Positions 22,873 to 31,537 of a stretch of DNA of 33,896 bases are shown in pieces. This DNA comes from Micromonospora sp. CPCC 205371 (lineage in GTDB: Bacteria > Actinomycetota > Actinomycetes > Mycobacteriales > Micromonosporaceae), in NCBI RefSeq assembly GCF_026130045.1, contig NZ_JAIBNX010000090.1:1-33896 (forward strand). Reading direction: 5' to 3'. A program made the translations under genes and the position numbers. The notes below the pieces were generated by a model. The model was not told the origin of the DNA and did no database searches. It saw only the letters and a list, made by a program, of their open reading frames with translations. Position 1 is the stretch's first letter; the number at the start of each line of letters is the position of its first letter.

Positions 22873-23436
22873 TCATGCTATTGCCGCTGGACCAGGGCGC
22901 TGATCCGGAGGTGCGGGGCGGAAGCTGAGGCGGTAGCCGACGCCACGAACGGTCTCGACCACCGGCCCGCCCTCAGCCGCGCGGAGCTTGCGGCGCAGCC
23001 GCTTCACGGCGGAGTGCAGGATCGCGGTGTCGCCCAGGTAGGCGCCGCCCCAGACGGTGTCGAATAGCTGCTCGTACGTCCACACCATGATGGGCGGACT
23101 GGCCAGCCGGCCCAGCAGGTCACGCTCCAGGCGGGTAAGCCCGAGCGGCTCGCCGCGCCAGGTCACCAGGTGGCCGGCGGCGTCGATCATCAGCTCGCCG
23201 AGTTTCACCGGACCGTTGGCGGTCTTGGGTGCGACCTCGGCCGGGACGCGTGACTCGGCCGGAAACAGCATCGCCCGCAGCTCAGACAGGTCGGCGCAGA
23301 GCACCACGGTGCCGCAGTCGTCGAGCCGCCGGACCACGCGCTCGCGAAGCGCCACGTCCGTCGACACACACACGACCAACGGCACGTCCCCATGGACCAC
23401 CGCAATCCTCCCCAGGTGCGCAGTCTCCGTGCGCAC
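22873..23436 (-). CDS. Winged-helix (PhoB/OmpR-type) regulator with degenerate N-domain
   Basis: The 187-residue protein has a C-terminal Trans_reg_C winged helix (about 75-172; LTRLERDLLGRLAS, WTYEQLFDTVWGG, LHSAVKRLRRKL, VVETVRGVGYRL). The N-terminal 70 residues look like a shortened receiver, without the usual acidic pocket and phosphorylated Asp. It lies divergent to the Kelch-subtilase gene, with three 11-bp-phased repeats between. It probably controls the protease, its own operon or both. Confidence 0.82.
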   Translation of the reverse strand: MRTETAHLGRIAVVHGDVPLVVCVSTDVALRERVVRRLDDCGTVVLCADLSELRAMLFPAESRVPAEVAPKTANGPVKLGELMIDAAGHLVTWRGEPLGLTRLERDLLGRLASPPIMVWTYEQLFDTVWGGAYLGDTAILHSAVKRLRRKLRAAEGGPVVETVRGVGYRLSFRPAPPDQRPGPAAIA

Positions 23437-23504
23437 TCAGCCAACGCCCTGGGATAGACGAAGTCAACTGCAATGTCGGCGAATAAGCGGATTCCCCGGG
23501 CGGC

Positions 23505-23534
23505 CTGCCCGAGTTCTGCCCGACAACTGCCCGA
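23505..23534. promoter_or_regulatory. Three CTGCCCGA direct repeats at 11-bp spacing
   Basis: CTGCCCGA occurs at 23505-23512, 23516-23523 and 23527-23534, exactly 11 bp apart. OmpR/PhoB-type proteins bind direct repeats with about this phase as head-to-tail dimers. The array lies between the divergent regulator and protease genes. Confidence 0.65.
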
Positions 23535-23612
23535 CAGGCGCCATTGATGACCCCCGTTACGCGACAGAAGCATGAGTGCACGGTCAGTAAAAGCGGGACG
23601 GGGGAGGAACCA

Positions 23613-26600
23613 ATGAGACGGTTATCTATCGCACTGTTGGTGGGGGTGATCGGCATAACGGCCCAACCGGCCATCGCCAGCGCCGCCGAGCCAGGCGCAC
23701 CGGTCAGCCCCGACCTGGTCGCCGAGCTCGACGCCAAGGGCACCACCAAATTCATGGTCTACCTGCGGGAACGAGCCAACCTGGCCGGCGCCGCGAAGCA
23801 GGCCACGTCGGACGCCCGCGCCACGCACGTGTATCAGCAGCTCACCGGCACGGCCAAGAGCAGCCAGGCAGACCTGCGGGCAGACCTCGACGAGCGCAAG
23901 ACGCCGTACCGCAGCTTCTGGATCGCCAACGCCATCCAGGTCACCGGCGACCAGTCCACAGTAGACGCCATCGCTGCCCGCCCCGACGTAGAGCGGATCG
24001 AACCGAGCCGCAGCTATCCACTGCTGACGGCGACTCCCGCGAAGGCCCCCGAACGCGGCACCGCCGCCGCTGAGTGGAACGTCGACAACGTTCGCGCGCC
24101 CGAGGTCTGGTCCGAGTACGGGACGCGCGGCGAGGGCGTCGTCGTCGCGACGATCGACAGCGGCGCGCAGTACGACCACCCGGCGCTGGTCAACCAGTAC
24201 CGGGGCAACCTCGGCAACGGCAGCTTCGACCACAATTACAGCTGGTTCGACCCGGCCGGCGTGTGCGGAAGCCCCGCACCCTGCGACAACGAGGACCACG
24301 GCACGCACGTCGCCGGCACAGCGGTCGGAGACGACGGCGGCGCCAACCAGATCGGCGTCGCGCCCGGTGCCAAGTGGATCGCCGCCAAGGGCTGCGAAGA
24401 CCGCAACTGTACCGACGCCTCGCTGCTCGCCTCGGGACAGTGGGTGCTCGCGCCGACCGACCTGAACGGCGCCAACCCACGCCCCGACCTCCACCCCGAC
24501 GTGGTCAACAACTCGTGGGGCGGCGGGCAGAACGACCCCTGGTACCGCCAGACCATCGCCGCCTGGGTCGCGGCCGGCATCTTCCCGTCCTTCGCGGTCG
24601 GCAACGACGGCCCTGCCTGCGGCACCGCCAATTCGCCCGGCGACGAGCCCGGCGCCTACGCCGTCGGCGGCCACGACATCAACAACGCGATCTACGGGTC
24701 GTCGAGCCGTGGCTCGTCCCTTGTGGACGGCGCCACCAAGCCCGACATCTCGGCGCCCGCCGTCAACGTGCGGTCCAGCGTTCCGGGCAACCTGTACGCC
24801 GCCTTCAACGGCACCTCGATGGCGACCCCGCACGTCAGCGGCACCGTCGCCCTGCTGTGGTCGGCGGCGCCGGCCCTGAAGGGCAACGTGACGGCGACCC
24901 GAAACGTGCTCGACCGCACCGCGATCGACGTCGACTCCACCGGCTGCGGCGGCACCGCGGCCAACAACAACAACTTCGGTGAGGGACGGCTCGACGCGTA
25001 CGCCGCCGTCGCCCGGGCCATCCGGAAGGTCGGCGAGGTGACCGGCGTGGTCACCGACGCCGCCGGCAAGCCGCTGGCTGGCGCGACGATCAGCGCGGCC
25101 GACGAGACGGCGACGACCGGAGCGGACGGCTCCTACTCGCTCAGCCTTCCGATCGGCGAGCAGCAGGTGACCGTGGCTCTGTACGGGTACCGCAGCGAGT
25201 CGGTGACGGTCACGGTGCCCGAAAACGGCACAGTCACGGCCAACTTCGACCTCGATGCCGCCTCGACGGTACGCATCACCGGTCGGGTCTTCGACGCGTC
25301 GGGCCACAGCTGGCCGCTCGCGGCACGTATCGACATAGCCGGACGGCCCGGCGGCCCGATCTTCACCGACCCGGCCACCGGCCTGTACGCGGTCGGGCTG
25401 GCCAGCGGCGCCACGTACCGATTCACCTTCACCTCGCTCATCCCCGGCTACCAGACGGTCACCCGCGACGTGGCCGTGGGCGAGAGCGACGGAAAGATCG
25501 ACGCGAGGATGCTGGTCGATCCCGGCTGCACCGCGCCCGGATACCAGGCACGCTTCTCCGACCCGACCATGACCGAGCCCTTCGACGGCACCGAGGCACC
25601 GGCCGGGTGGTCGGTGGTCAACCGCACGACGATGGGCGGCTGGGAGTTCGACGACCCGGGCAGCCGCGGCAACCTGACCGGTGGCAGCGGCGGCTTCGCG
25701 ATCATCGACAGTGACGCGCTCGGCAGCGGTAACACGCAGGACACCGACCTCGTCGCCCCGCCGCTGGATCTGTCGGGCATGTCCGCACCGTACGTCCGGT
25801 TCAACAGCGACTGGCGTGCGGTCGGCGTGGGTGCCGACAGCGCCGACATCGACGTGTCCAGCGACGGCGGCGCCTCGTGGACCAACGTGTGGCACCAGGC
25901 CACCAGTCGCCGCGGTCCGCGGATCGAAGAGGTGCCGCTGTTCCCGGTCGCGGGCGACTCGGACGCGCTCGTGCGGTTCCGGTTCAACGGCCGGTTCGCC
26001 TGGTGGTGGCAGGTCGACAACGTCCAGATCGTCAACCGGCTCTGCGAGCCGGTGCCGGGCGGCCTGGTCGTCGGCTACACCACCGACGCGAACACAGGCG
26101 CCGCGCTGGCTGGCGTACAGGTGTCCAGTGTGGACCCGCCGGTCGAGTCGGGCACGTCGGCAGCCGACGGCTTCTACTGGCTCTTCTCGACCGTCGTGGG
26201 CGTCCGGCAGTTCCAGGCCACAAAGGCCGGGTACCCGCCGGCGACGAAGTCCGTGCACGTGGGCGGCAACAACTCCGCCCGGCTCGACTTCCCGATGGCC
26301 GCGCCACGGATCGCCGTCGACAAGACGTCGATCGAGACGTACGCGCCGATGGGCCGCACCCGCAACGCCAACGTCAAGATCACCAACACGGGCAGCGCGC
26401 CGGCGCAGCTCGATCTGCTGGAGTTCACCGGCGGGTTCGAGGCGATGAGCCGGCAGGGCGCGCGGCTGACCGAGGTCGCCGTCCCTGGCGGGGCGCGCAA
26501 GGAGCAGGCGTCGGACGGCAAGCTGCCGGCGTACGCGCCACGCGCCAGCACGCTGATCGACGACGCGTGGAGCCGGATCGCCGACTTCCCCGCGCCGATC

Positions 26601-27914
26601 TTCGACAACGCCGCCGCCACGCTCGACGGCAAGATCTACTCGGTCGGTGGAGGCAGCGGCACCGGGCGGGAGCGCTCGGCGTACGTGTACGACCCGGTCG
26701 CCGGCTCCTGGCGGCAACTACCCAACATGCCAAGCGCCCGGTCCAAGCCGTCGGCGGCAGCCGTCAACGGCAAGCTGTACGTCTTCGGCGGCTGGGGACC
26801 AGACGACGTCGTCGCCACCGTCGACGTCTTCGACCCAGCCAGCGAGACGTGGAGCACCGTGCCCGGAGCGGTCAACCCGCTGCCACGGGCGGCGGCGGGC
26901 ATCGCTGTAGTGGGCGGCAAGGTGTACCTCGTCGCCGGCTGCGTCGACACCACCTGCCCCGACTCGACCGACGTGCTGGCGTTCGACCCGGCCACCGGCA
27001 CGTTCACGGCTCGGGCGGCATACCCGCACCTCGTGTCGTTCCAGTCGTGTGGCGGCATCGGCGGCAAGGTGTACTGCGGCGGCGGCGCCTCGACGGTGTC
27101 GCACCGGGACGCGTTCGTGTACGACCCCGCTGCCAACCGGTGGACGGCACTTCCCGACCTGCCGCTCGACCTGTGGGGCTCCGCACACTCCACCGCCAGC
27201 GGCCTGCTGATCCTGGCAGGCGGCGTCACCAACGGGTTCAGCACGATCACCAACCGGAGCATCGCGTTCGACCCGAGCACCAACGCCTGGGTCGACCTGC
27301 CCGCCACGCAGTTCCCCCGGTACCGGGGCGCGGGCTCCTGCGGCACCTACAAGATCGGAGGGTCGCCGGGCGGCTTCAACAGCACCGTCGAAACCGAACG
27401 CCTCGGCGGTGGGCTCGACCTCTGCGACGAGATCGGCGACGTGCCCTGGCTGTCGGAGAACGTAACCACGTTCACCCTCGCGCCCGGCGCGTCGCGGAAC
27501 GTCACCCTGACGGTCGACGCCAGCCAGCTCAAGGGCATCGACCAGCCCGGCGTCTACCGCGCCAAGCTGGGCATCCGCACCGATTCCCCGTACCCGGTCC
27601 CGCAGGTCTCGGTGAGCCTCAACGTGTCACCGCCGACCAACTGGGGCAAGATCGAAGGCACCGTGCTCGGCGTGACGTGTAACGACGAGATCGTGGCCGT
27701 ACCCGCGACGGTGCGGTTCATCTCACGGGCCTACCCCGACAACACGTACACCGTGTCGGCCGCCTCCACCGGCAAGTACTCGTACTGGCTGCCACGCGGG
27801 CGATACGACATCGTGGTGTCCAAGGACGGCTGGCTCGCGACCACCCAGCGGGTGCCGATCGAGCCCGGCGTCACCCAAACCATCGACGTGACTCTCGAAC
27901 AGAGCTGCATCTAG
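23613..27914 (+). CDS. Secreted subtilase with carboxypeptidase-regulatory-like, anchor-J and Kelch domains
   Basis: The 1433-residue exoprotein starts at ATG 23613, preceded by GGGGAGG. The domains in order are: signal peptide (cleavage near ASAAEPG), an inhibitor-type prodomain (about 45-135), and an S8 catalytic domain with Asp182 (ATIDSGAQ), His229 (EDHGTHVAG) and Ser402 (NGTSMATPHVSG). After these come carboxypeptidase-regulatory-like domains (about 474-549 and 551-632), a MAM/choice-of-anchor-J-like domain (about 652-809), a third regulatory-like domain (814-895) and about five Kelch repeats (1000-1265). A fourth regulatory-like domain ends the protein (1345-1433). Kelch on an extracellular protease suggests binding to glycans or to a protein target. 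A strong terminator follows. Confidence 0.92.
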   Translation: MRRLSIALLVGVIGITAQPAIASAAEPGAPVSPDLVAELDAKGTTKFMVYLRERANLAGAAKQATSDARATHVYQQLTGTAKSSQADLRADLDERKTPYRSFWIANAIQVTGDQSTVDAIAARPDVERIEPSRSYPLLTATPAKAPERGTAAAEWNVDNVRAPEVWSEYGTRGEGVVVATIDSGAQYDHPALVNQYRGNLGNGSFDHNYSWFDPAGVCGSPAPCDNEDHGTHVAGTAVGDDGGANQIGVAPGAKWIAAKGCEDRNCTDASLLASGQWVLAPTDLNGANPRPDLHPDVVNNSWGGGQNDPWYRQTIAAWVAAGIFPSFAVGNDGPACGTANSPGDEPGAYAVGGHDINNAIYGSSSRGSSLVDGATKPDISAPAVNVRSSVPGNLYAAFNGTSMATPHVSGTVALLWSAAPALKGNVTATRNVLDRTAIDVDSTGCGGTAANNNNFGEGRLDAYAAVARAIRKVGEVTGVVTDAAGKPLAGATISAADETATTGADGSYSLSLPIGEQQVTVALYGYRSESVTVTVPENGTVTANFDLDAASTVRITGRVFDASGHSWPLAARIDIAGRPGGPIFTDPATGLYAVGLASGATYRFTFTSLIPGYQTVTRDVAVGESDGKIDARMLVDPGCTAPGYQARFSDPTMTEPFDGTEAPAGWSVVNRTTMGGWEFDDPGSRGNLTGGSGGFAIIDSDALGSGNTQDTDLVAPPLDLSGMSAPYVRFNSDWRAVGVGADSADIDVSSDGGASWTNVWHQATSRRGPRIEEVPLFPVAGDSDALVRFRFNGRFAWWWQVDNVQIVNRLCEPVPGGLVVGYTTDANTGAALAGVQVSSVDPPVESGTSAADGFYWLFSTVVGVRQFQATKAGYPPATKSVHVGGNNSARLDFPMAAPRIAVDKTSIETYAPMGRTRNANVKITNTGSAPAQLDLLEFTGGFEAMSRQGARLTEVAVPGGARKEQASDGKLPAYAPRASTLIDDAWSRIADFPAPIFDNAAATLDGKIYSVGGGSGTGRERSAYVYDPVAGSWRQLPNMPSARSKPSAAAVNGKLYVFGGWGPDDVVATVDVFDPASETWSTVPGAVNPLPRAAAGIAVVGGKVYLVAGCVDTTCPDSTDVLAFDPATGTFTARAAYPHLVSFQSCGGIGGKVYCGGGASTVSHRDAFVYDPAANRWTALPDLPLDLWGSAHSTASGLLILAGGVTNGFSTITNRSIAFDPSTNAWVDLPATQFPRYRGAGSCGTYKIGGSPGGFNSTVETERLGGGLDLCDEIGDVPWLSENVTTFTLAPGASRNVTLTVDASQLKGIDQPGVYRAKLGIRTDSPYPVPQVSVSLNVSPPTNWGKIEGTVLGVTCNDEIVAVPATVRFISRAYPDNTYTVSAASTGKYSYWLPRGRYDIVVSKDGWLATTQRVPIEPGVTQTIDVTLEQSCI

Positions 27915-27923
27915 TCACACACG

Positions 27924-27961
27924 GAAGGAGGCGTCCCCCGGCTTCGGGGGACGCCTCCTTC
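27924..27961. terminator. Bidirectional terminator between the subtilase and sseC genes
   Basis: A perfect stem of 16 bp or more (GAAGGAGGCGTCCCCCG and its reverse complement) surrounds a short GCTT loop. It serves both convergent genes. Confidence 0.9.
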
Positions 27962-27975
27962 GCTGTGCTCTGGGG

Positions 27976-28305
27976 TCAAGCGGCGACCGCGGCGCTGACC
28001 TGGTTGGTGGCCTGGCTGGCGGTCACGGTGGTGTCACCGTTGCCGTGCCGGGAGAGGGCGCGCAGCGTCCACGTGCCCGGCGCGGCGAAGAACCGGAACT
28101 GGCCTTCGGGCGAGGTGACCACCTCGGCCGTGAACTCACCGGTCGAGTCGAGCAGCCGCACGTACGCGCCGGCCACCGCCTCGCCGGAGTCGTTGCTCAC
28201 GACGCCCGTGATCACGGTTTCCTTCTCGAGGTCGACGCTGGCCGGCAACGGGGCGGCCTGATCGGGCGCGGCGCAACCCGCGGAAGTCACAGCAGTCATC
28301 GTCAC
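27976..28305 (-). CDS. sseC: DUF1416 protein SseC
   Basis: The 109-residue protein has a single beta-sandwich domain (VITGVVSNDSGEAVAGAYVR, FRFFAAPGTWTLRAL) of the DUF1416 family. It is nearly always found after a thiosulfate sulfurtransferase in actinobacteria, as here. The ATG overlaps the cysA stop (ATGA). Cys11 may be functional, but the role is unknown beyond sulfur metabolism. Confidence 0.92.
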   Translation of the reverse strand: MTMTAVTSAGCAAPDQAAPLPASVDLEKETVITGVVSNDSGEAVAGAYVRLLDSTGEFTAEVVTSPEGQFRFFAAPGTWTLRALSRHGNGDTTVTASQATNQVSAAVAA

Positions 28306-29150
28306 GCCTTTCCGGGCTCGTCGCCGAGGGCTACGGGCACGCCGACCAGCGAGCCGTACTCAGTCCACGAACCGTCGTAGTTCTTCACGTCCTGGTGACC
28401 GAGCAGTTCCTTGAGCACGAACCATGTGTGCGAGGAGCGCTCGCCGATGCGGCAGTACGCGATGGTCGACTTGGAGTCGTCGAGCCCTGCCTCGCCGTAG
28501 ATCTGACGCAAGTCGTCGTCAGACTTGAACGTGCCGTCTTCGTTGGCGGCCTTGCTCCACGGCACGCTGAGTGCCGTCGGGATGTGTCCGGCGCGCTGGG
28601 CCTGCTCCTGCGGGAGGTGGGCGGGGGCGAGCAGGCGGCCGGCGTACTCGTCGGGCGAGCGCACGTCGACCAGGTTCTTCGTGCCGATCGCGTCGACCAC
28701 CTCGTCGCGGAACGCGCGGATCGACACGTCGGGGTCCTGGGCCGTGTACTGGGTGGCCTCGCGGCTCACAGCGTCTTTGCTGAGCGGGCGGGCATCGAGC
28801 TCCCACTTCTTGCGGCCACCGTCGAGCAGCCGCACGTCGCCGTGCCCGTAGAGCTTGAAGTACCAGTACGCGTAGGCCGCGAACCAGTTGTTGTTGCCGC
28901 CGTACAGGATGACCGTGTCGTCGCCCGCGATGCCACGCTCGGAGAGCAGCGCCTCGAACTGCTGCTTGTTGACGAAGTCCCGGCGCACCGGGTCCTGCAG
29001 GTCCTTCTTCCAGTCCAGCTTGATGGCTCCGGGGATGTGCCCACCGTCATAGGCGGTGGTGTCTTCGTCGACCTCGACGAAGACGACACCTGGGGCGTCG
29101 AGGTTGGCCTCGGCCCAGTCCGCGGATACGAGTGCAGTGTCGCGACTCAT
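28302..29150 (-). CDS. cysA: Thiosulfate sulfurtransferase (two-domain rhodanese)
   Basis: The 282-residue enzyme transfers a sulfane sulfur from thiosulfate to an acceptor, in the cytosol. The N-terminal rhodanese domain is non-catalytic. The C-terminal one carries the active-site loop CRIGERSSH with Cys233. The start at ATG 29150 has AGGAG eight bases upstream. A 157-nt leader separates it from a cysteine-rich leader peptide gene, pointing to control by cysteine supply. It is coupled to sseC downstream. Confidence 0.95.
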   Translation of the reverse strand: MSRDTALVSADWAEANLDAPGVVFVEVDEDTTAYDGGHIPGAIKLDWKKDLQDPVRRDFVNKQQFEALLSERGIAGDDTVILYGGNNNWFAAYAYWYFKLYGHGDVRLLDGGRKKWELDARPLSKDAVSREATQYTAQDPDVSIRAFRDEVVDAIGTKNLVDVRSPDEYAGRLLAPAHLPQEQAQRAGHIPTALSVPWSKAANEDGTFKSDDDLRQIYGEAGLDDSKSTIAYCRIGERSSHTWFVLKELLGHQDVKNYDGSWTEYGSLVGVPVALGDEPGKA

Positions 29151-29304
29151 CGAATGAGCTCCTTGTGAGGATTGATTCGAGGTCGGCGCTTAGGCGCTCA
29201 ACTTGCCGTGGCGCGCGACCCATGGATGTGGACAGATCACGGGTACGTGCGACGGCGCCACTGCCGGGCGTAAATGGATCAGAGGGTACGCAAAACCGGC
29301 CCCG

Positions 29305-29318
29305 CCGTCAGATGACGG
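29305..29318 (-). promoter_or_regulatory. Attenuator-like hairpin over the leader peptide stop codon
   Basis: CCGTCA and TGACGG pair around two bases, and outer C/G bases extend the stem with a bulge. On the minus strand CCGGTTTTG follows, so it resembles an intrinsic terminator. The leader peptide TGA is within the stem, so ribosome position would affect folding. Confidence 0.6.
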
Positions 29319-29385
29319 GGCGACAGAGGCAGGTGGCCACGCGGCACAGGTCGACCGCGCGCCGTTTGGTGAGGAGCGTCCCCAT
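29308..29385 (-). CDS. Cysteine-rich leader peptide upstream of cysA
   Basis: A 25-residue gene, too short for usual prediction, encodes MGTLLTKRRAVDLC followed by RVATCLCRPVI and TGA. The Lys-Arg-Arg-Ala-Val-Asp-Leu-Cys-Arg core and a C-x-C pair fit the putative leader peptides upstream of actinobacterial sulfur genes, and polycysteine upstream frames are known cysteine-responsive attenuators in mycobacteria. TAGGCT lies eight bases before ATG 29385, so the mRNA may be nearly leaderless. Slow translation of the three Cys codons would alter the hairpin at its stop and so cysA-sseC expression. Confidence 0.85.
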   Translation of the reverse strand: MGTLLTKRRAVDLCRVATCLCRPVI

Positions 29386-29452
29386 GGGCAAGCAGCCTAC
29401 CAGCCGTTCTTCTGCCGGTAACAGCAGCGACTCACCATCCGGGACGGCTTAC

Positions 29453-30238
29453 CTACGCTTGGTTCAATGGCACGTTCTGAGCCGCGGCGGTCACGGCCAG
29501 ACCGTCGGACTGGGCCTTGACGTCCTGCAGCTCCAGCTGGAACGGCATCTCGGGCAGCGCCAGGTTGAGCGAGATGTCTCGGGCGTACGCGTTGACCAGC
29601 TCCTCGGCGCCTCGCGGCGCCCCCTCCGCCGAGAGGTTGACGAACGACACCTGCACGCGGCCTTCGCGCACCGTCAGCTCCGCGTTGCCCTTGACGGTGA
29701 CCTCCTGGCCGAGCACCCGCAGCGGGGCCGTGACGGAAAGCACACCGTCCCGTTCGGACAGTTGGAGGCCGGGCTGGTTGATCAAGGCGACGACGCTGGC
29801 GTACGCGACGATCGCCGTGCCCTCGACAGTGCCGGCGGTGATCTCACCTTGCTGGGTGCGCAGCGTGTCGAGCGGTGCTGTCACGGAGCGCGCCTCGACG
29901 TCCAGGCGCGGCAGCCGGACGCCTTCGCCTTCCAGCGTCCCCTCCACGTCGCGGAGCCGGATGGAGATCGACTCGTACTCCCCAGCGAGCACCTGGGTCA
30001 GGAACGGAAAACCGCCGACGCTCACCTCGGGCGGCGACGTCTCAAGGCCCTGGGCGACGAGTTCCTGCTTGATCTCATCGCCGATCACACGCTCGGCCAT
30101 CGAGGCGCCGACCCGGTCGGCCACCGCCACGAGCCCCAACAGCACGAGCAGCAGCACGACGAGTACGGTCAGCAGCCGCCGACCCCGCTTGCGGCGGCGC
30201 GGCTGAGTGCGTTCGTCGGCGTACGTGTACGTCGTCAC
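29453..30238 (-). CDS. lmeA: LmeA-like DUF2993 phospholipid-binding protein
   Basis: The 261-residue protein has an Arg-rich N-terminus, one transmembrane segment or uncleaved signal (LLTVLVVLLLVLLGLVAVA, about 22-40) and a DUF2993 domain (SVGGFPFLTQVLAGEYESI, 77-95; a second half around LRVLGQEVTVKG). Mycobacterial LmeA binds phospholipid and supports lipomannan elongation in the periplasm. A role in envelope glycolipids is inferred. GTG 30238 is followed upstream by TATAAA eight bases away. In mycobacteria the gene also sits between glnR and cysA2. Confidence 0.88.
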   Translation of the reverse strand: MTTYTYADERTQPRRRKRGRRLLTVLVVLLLVLLGLVAVADRVGASMAERVIGDEIKQELVAQGLETSPPEVSVGGFPFLTQVLAGEYESISIRLRDVEGTLEGEGVRLPRLDVEARSVTAPLDTLRTQQGEITAGTVEGTAIVAYASVVALINQPGLQLSERDGVLSVTAPLRVLGQEVTVKGNAELTVREGRVQVSFVNLSAEGAPRGAEELVNAYARDISLNLALPEMPFQLELQDVKAQSDGLAVTAAAQNVPLNQA

Positions 30239-30275
30239 GTTCGTCGTTTATACCCGGTGTTCCTGTGCGCCACGC

Positions 30276-31352
30276 TCACGTGAGAAACAGGACGCACATG
30301 GCATAAGCCGCAGGAGCCGCGAGCGCGAACCCGCCCAGCGGCCCTTGCATGTGCCGAGCGATCCACATCGTCGGCGGCTCACCGGCCATCTGGCGGCCCG
30401 CTTCCGAGTACCCGGCCGCCAGGTCCGCCAGACCGGCCGCACTGGCCGCGACCAGGCCGACCACCGCGCCGCTGACGGGCGTGAAACCCACGACGTAGCT
30501 GCCGATGACCGCGGCGGCCAGCGTGCCGCACATCGCGCCGAGCACGACGCCGGCCGCGCCGCGCGGCACCTGCGGCGCCAGGCGCGGCCAGGCGAACACC
30601 GCGTCGGTCAGGCGCGCCACGACCAGCGACACGCCGGTCGCGGTCAAACAGACAAAGATCGCCTGTGTACCCAGCGGAATCCGACCCAACACGATCAAGG
30701 TGGCGAACGCGACGACGCCCACCACGATGAGCAGGGTCGCGCCCAGTGAGTCGGTGACTCGCACCCGGTCGACACGCCGGATGAGCTGGGCGAGCACGCC
30801 CGCCACGAAACCACCCACGGCGACATAGCCGACCGGGGCGATGGTCGCGGTATCGGGCGAAATCGCGGCAAAGTCGGCCAGCGCGGCGATCGCAATGCAG
30901 ACCCCGGCCACCAAGGGCAGCGCCGGCGGGCGGATCGCCATCGTCCACGCCAGGACGAAGAGCAACTGCACACCGAAGATCACAATCGCGTACGGGATGC
31001 GTGCGCCGCCCGGTCCGGCGGTCTGAGCACCCATGATCAGTCCCAGCGTGAGCAGCCCCGCGAACCCGGCCACCGCTACCGAGAGCAACCGGCGGACCGG
31101 TACCGGCTCGACCTCTTCCGCGCCGTCGTCGGTCTCCTCGTCGCCGGGCTCGGACTCAGACAGCTCTGTCGACTGGAGACCGCTCGGCCCGTCCCGGCGG
31201 GCACGCCGAGCAGCGGCGCGCTCCCGCCGATCGTCGGGACTGGTCACCGGTGCCGCGCCGGGAGCGCCGTAAACGTTCGGGGCCGTACGCCGCGGGCCCG
31301 GCGGGGGTCCGTCCCACGACTCGCGGCCCACGTCAGAGGACGAGGGAAACAC
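30276..31352 (-). CDS. Polytopic membrane protein, unknown function
   Basis: The 358-residue protein has a charged, disordered cytosolic N-terminus of about 85 residues and eight to ten transmembrane segments (SVAVAGFAGLLTLGLIMGA, YAIVIFGVQLLFVLAWTMAI, ALPLVAGVCIAIAALADFAAI and others). No transporter or enzyme motif is clear to me. GTG 31352 is preceded by TACGGT and six bases, a leaderless layout. It lies between lmeA and glnR and may join lmeA in an envelope role. Confidence 0.8.
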   Translation of the reverse strand: MFPSSSDVGRESWDGPPPGPRRTAPNVYGAPGAAPVTSPDDRRERAAARRARRDGPSGLQSTELSESEPGDEETDDGAEEVEPVPVRRLLSVAVAGFAGLLTLGLIMGAQTAGPGGARIPYAIVIFGVQLLFVLAWTMAIRPPALPLVAGVCIAIAALADFAAISPDTATIAPVGYVAVGGFVAGVLAQLIRRVDRVRVTDSLGATLLIVVGVVAFATLIVLGRIPLGTQAIFVCLTATGVSLVVARLTDAVFAWPRLAPQVPRGAAGVVLGAMCGTLAAAVIGSYVVGFTPVSGAVVGLVAASAAGLADLAAGYSEAGRQMAGEPPTMWIARHMQGPLGGFALAAPAAYAMCVLFLT

Positions 31353-31358
31353 GCTCGC

Positions 31359-31364
31359 ACCGTA
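31359..31364 (-). promoter_or_regulatory. Leaderless-type -10 box for the polytopic membrane protein
   Basis: TACGGT on the minus strand, then GCGAGC, then GTG 31352. The spacing predicts a transcript starting at the codon. Confidence 0.5.
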
Positions 31365-31537
31365 CTCTTTTCTCGGCCGTTATGGCCGATCACACAGATG
31401 AACGGGTATGCACCTGGGCGTTACGAGCTGAAAATCGGTTAAGCTCAGCGTCAAGTTTTCAGTAACCCCGCCCGTCAGCGACGCCGGGACCCGACGGTCA
31501 CCGCGCGGCCCAAGCGCCGCGAGGACGGAGGTGAAGT

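Noticed and set aside
22873-23436. Normal two-component response regulator
   Set aside because: The N-terminal domain is short and lacks the acidic pocket and phospho-acceptor Asp, and no kinase gene is adjacent.
23622-26717. Minus-strand open frame of 1031 codons
   Set aside because: It is antisense to the Kelch-subtilase, has Arg/Val/Gly-rich shadow composition and no motif. High GC third positions make such frames common.
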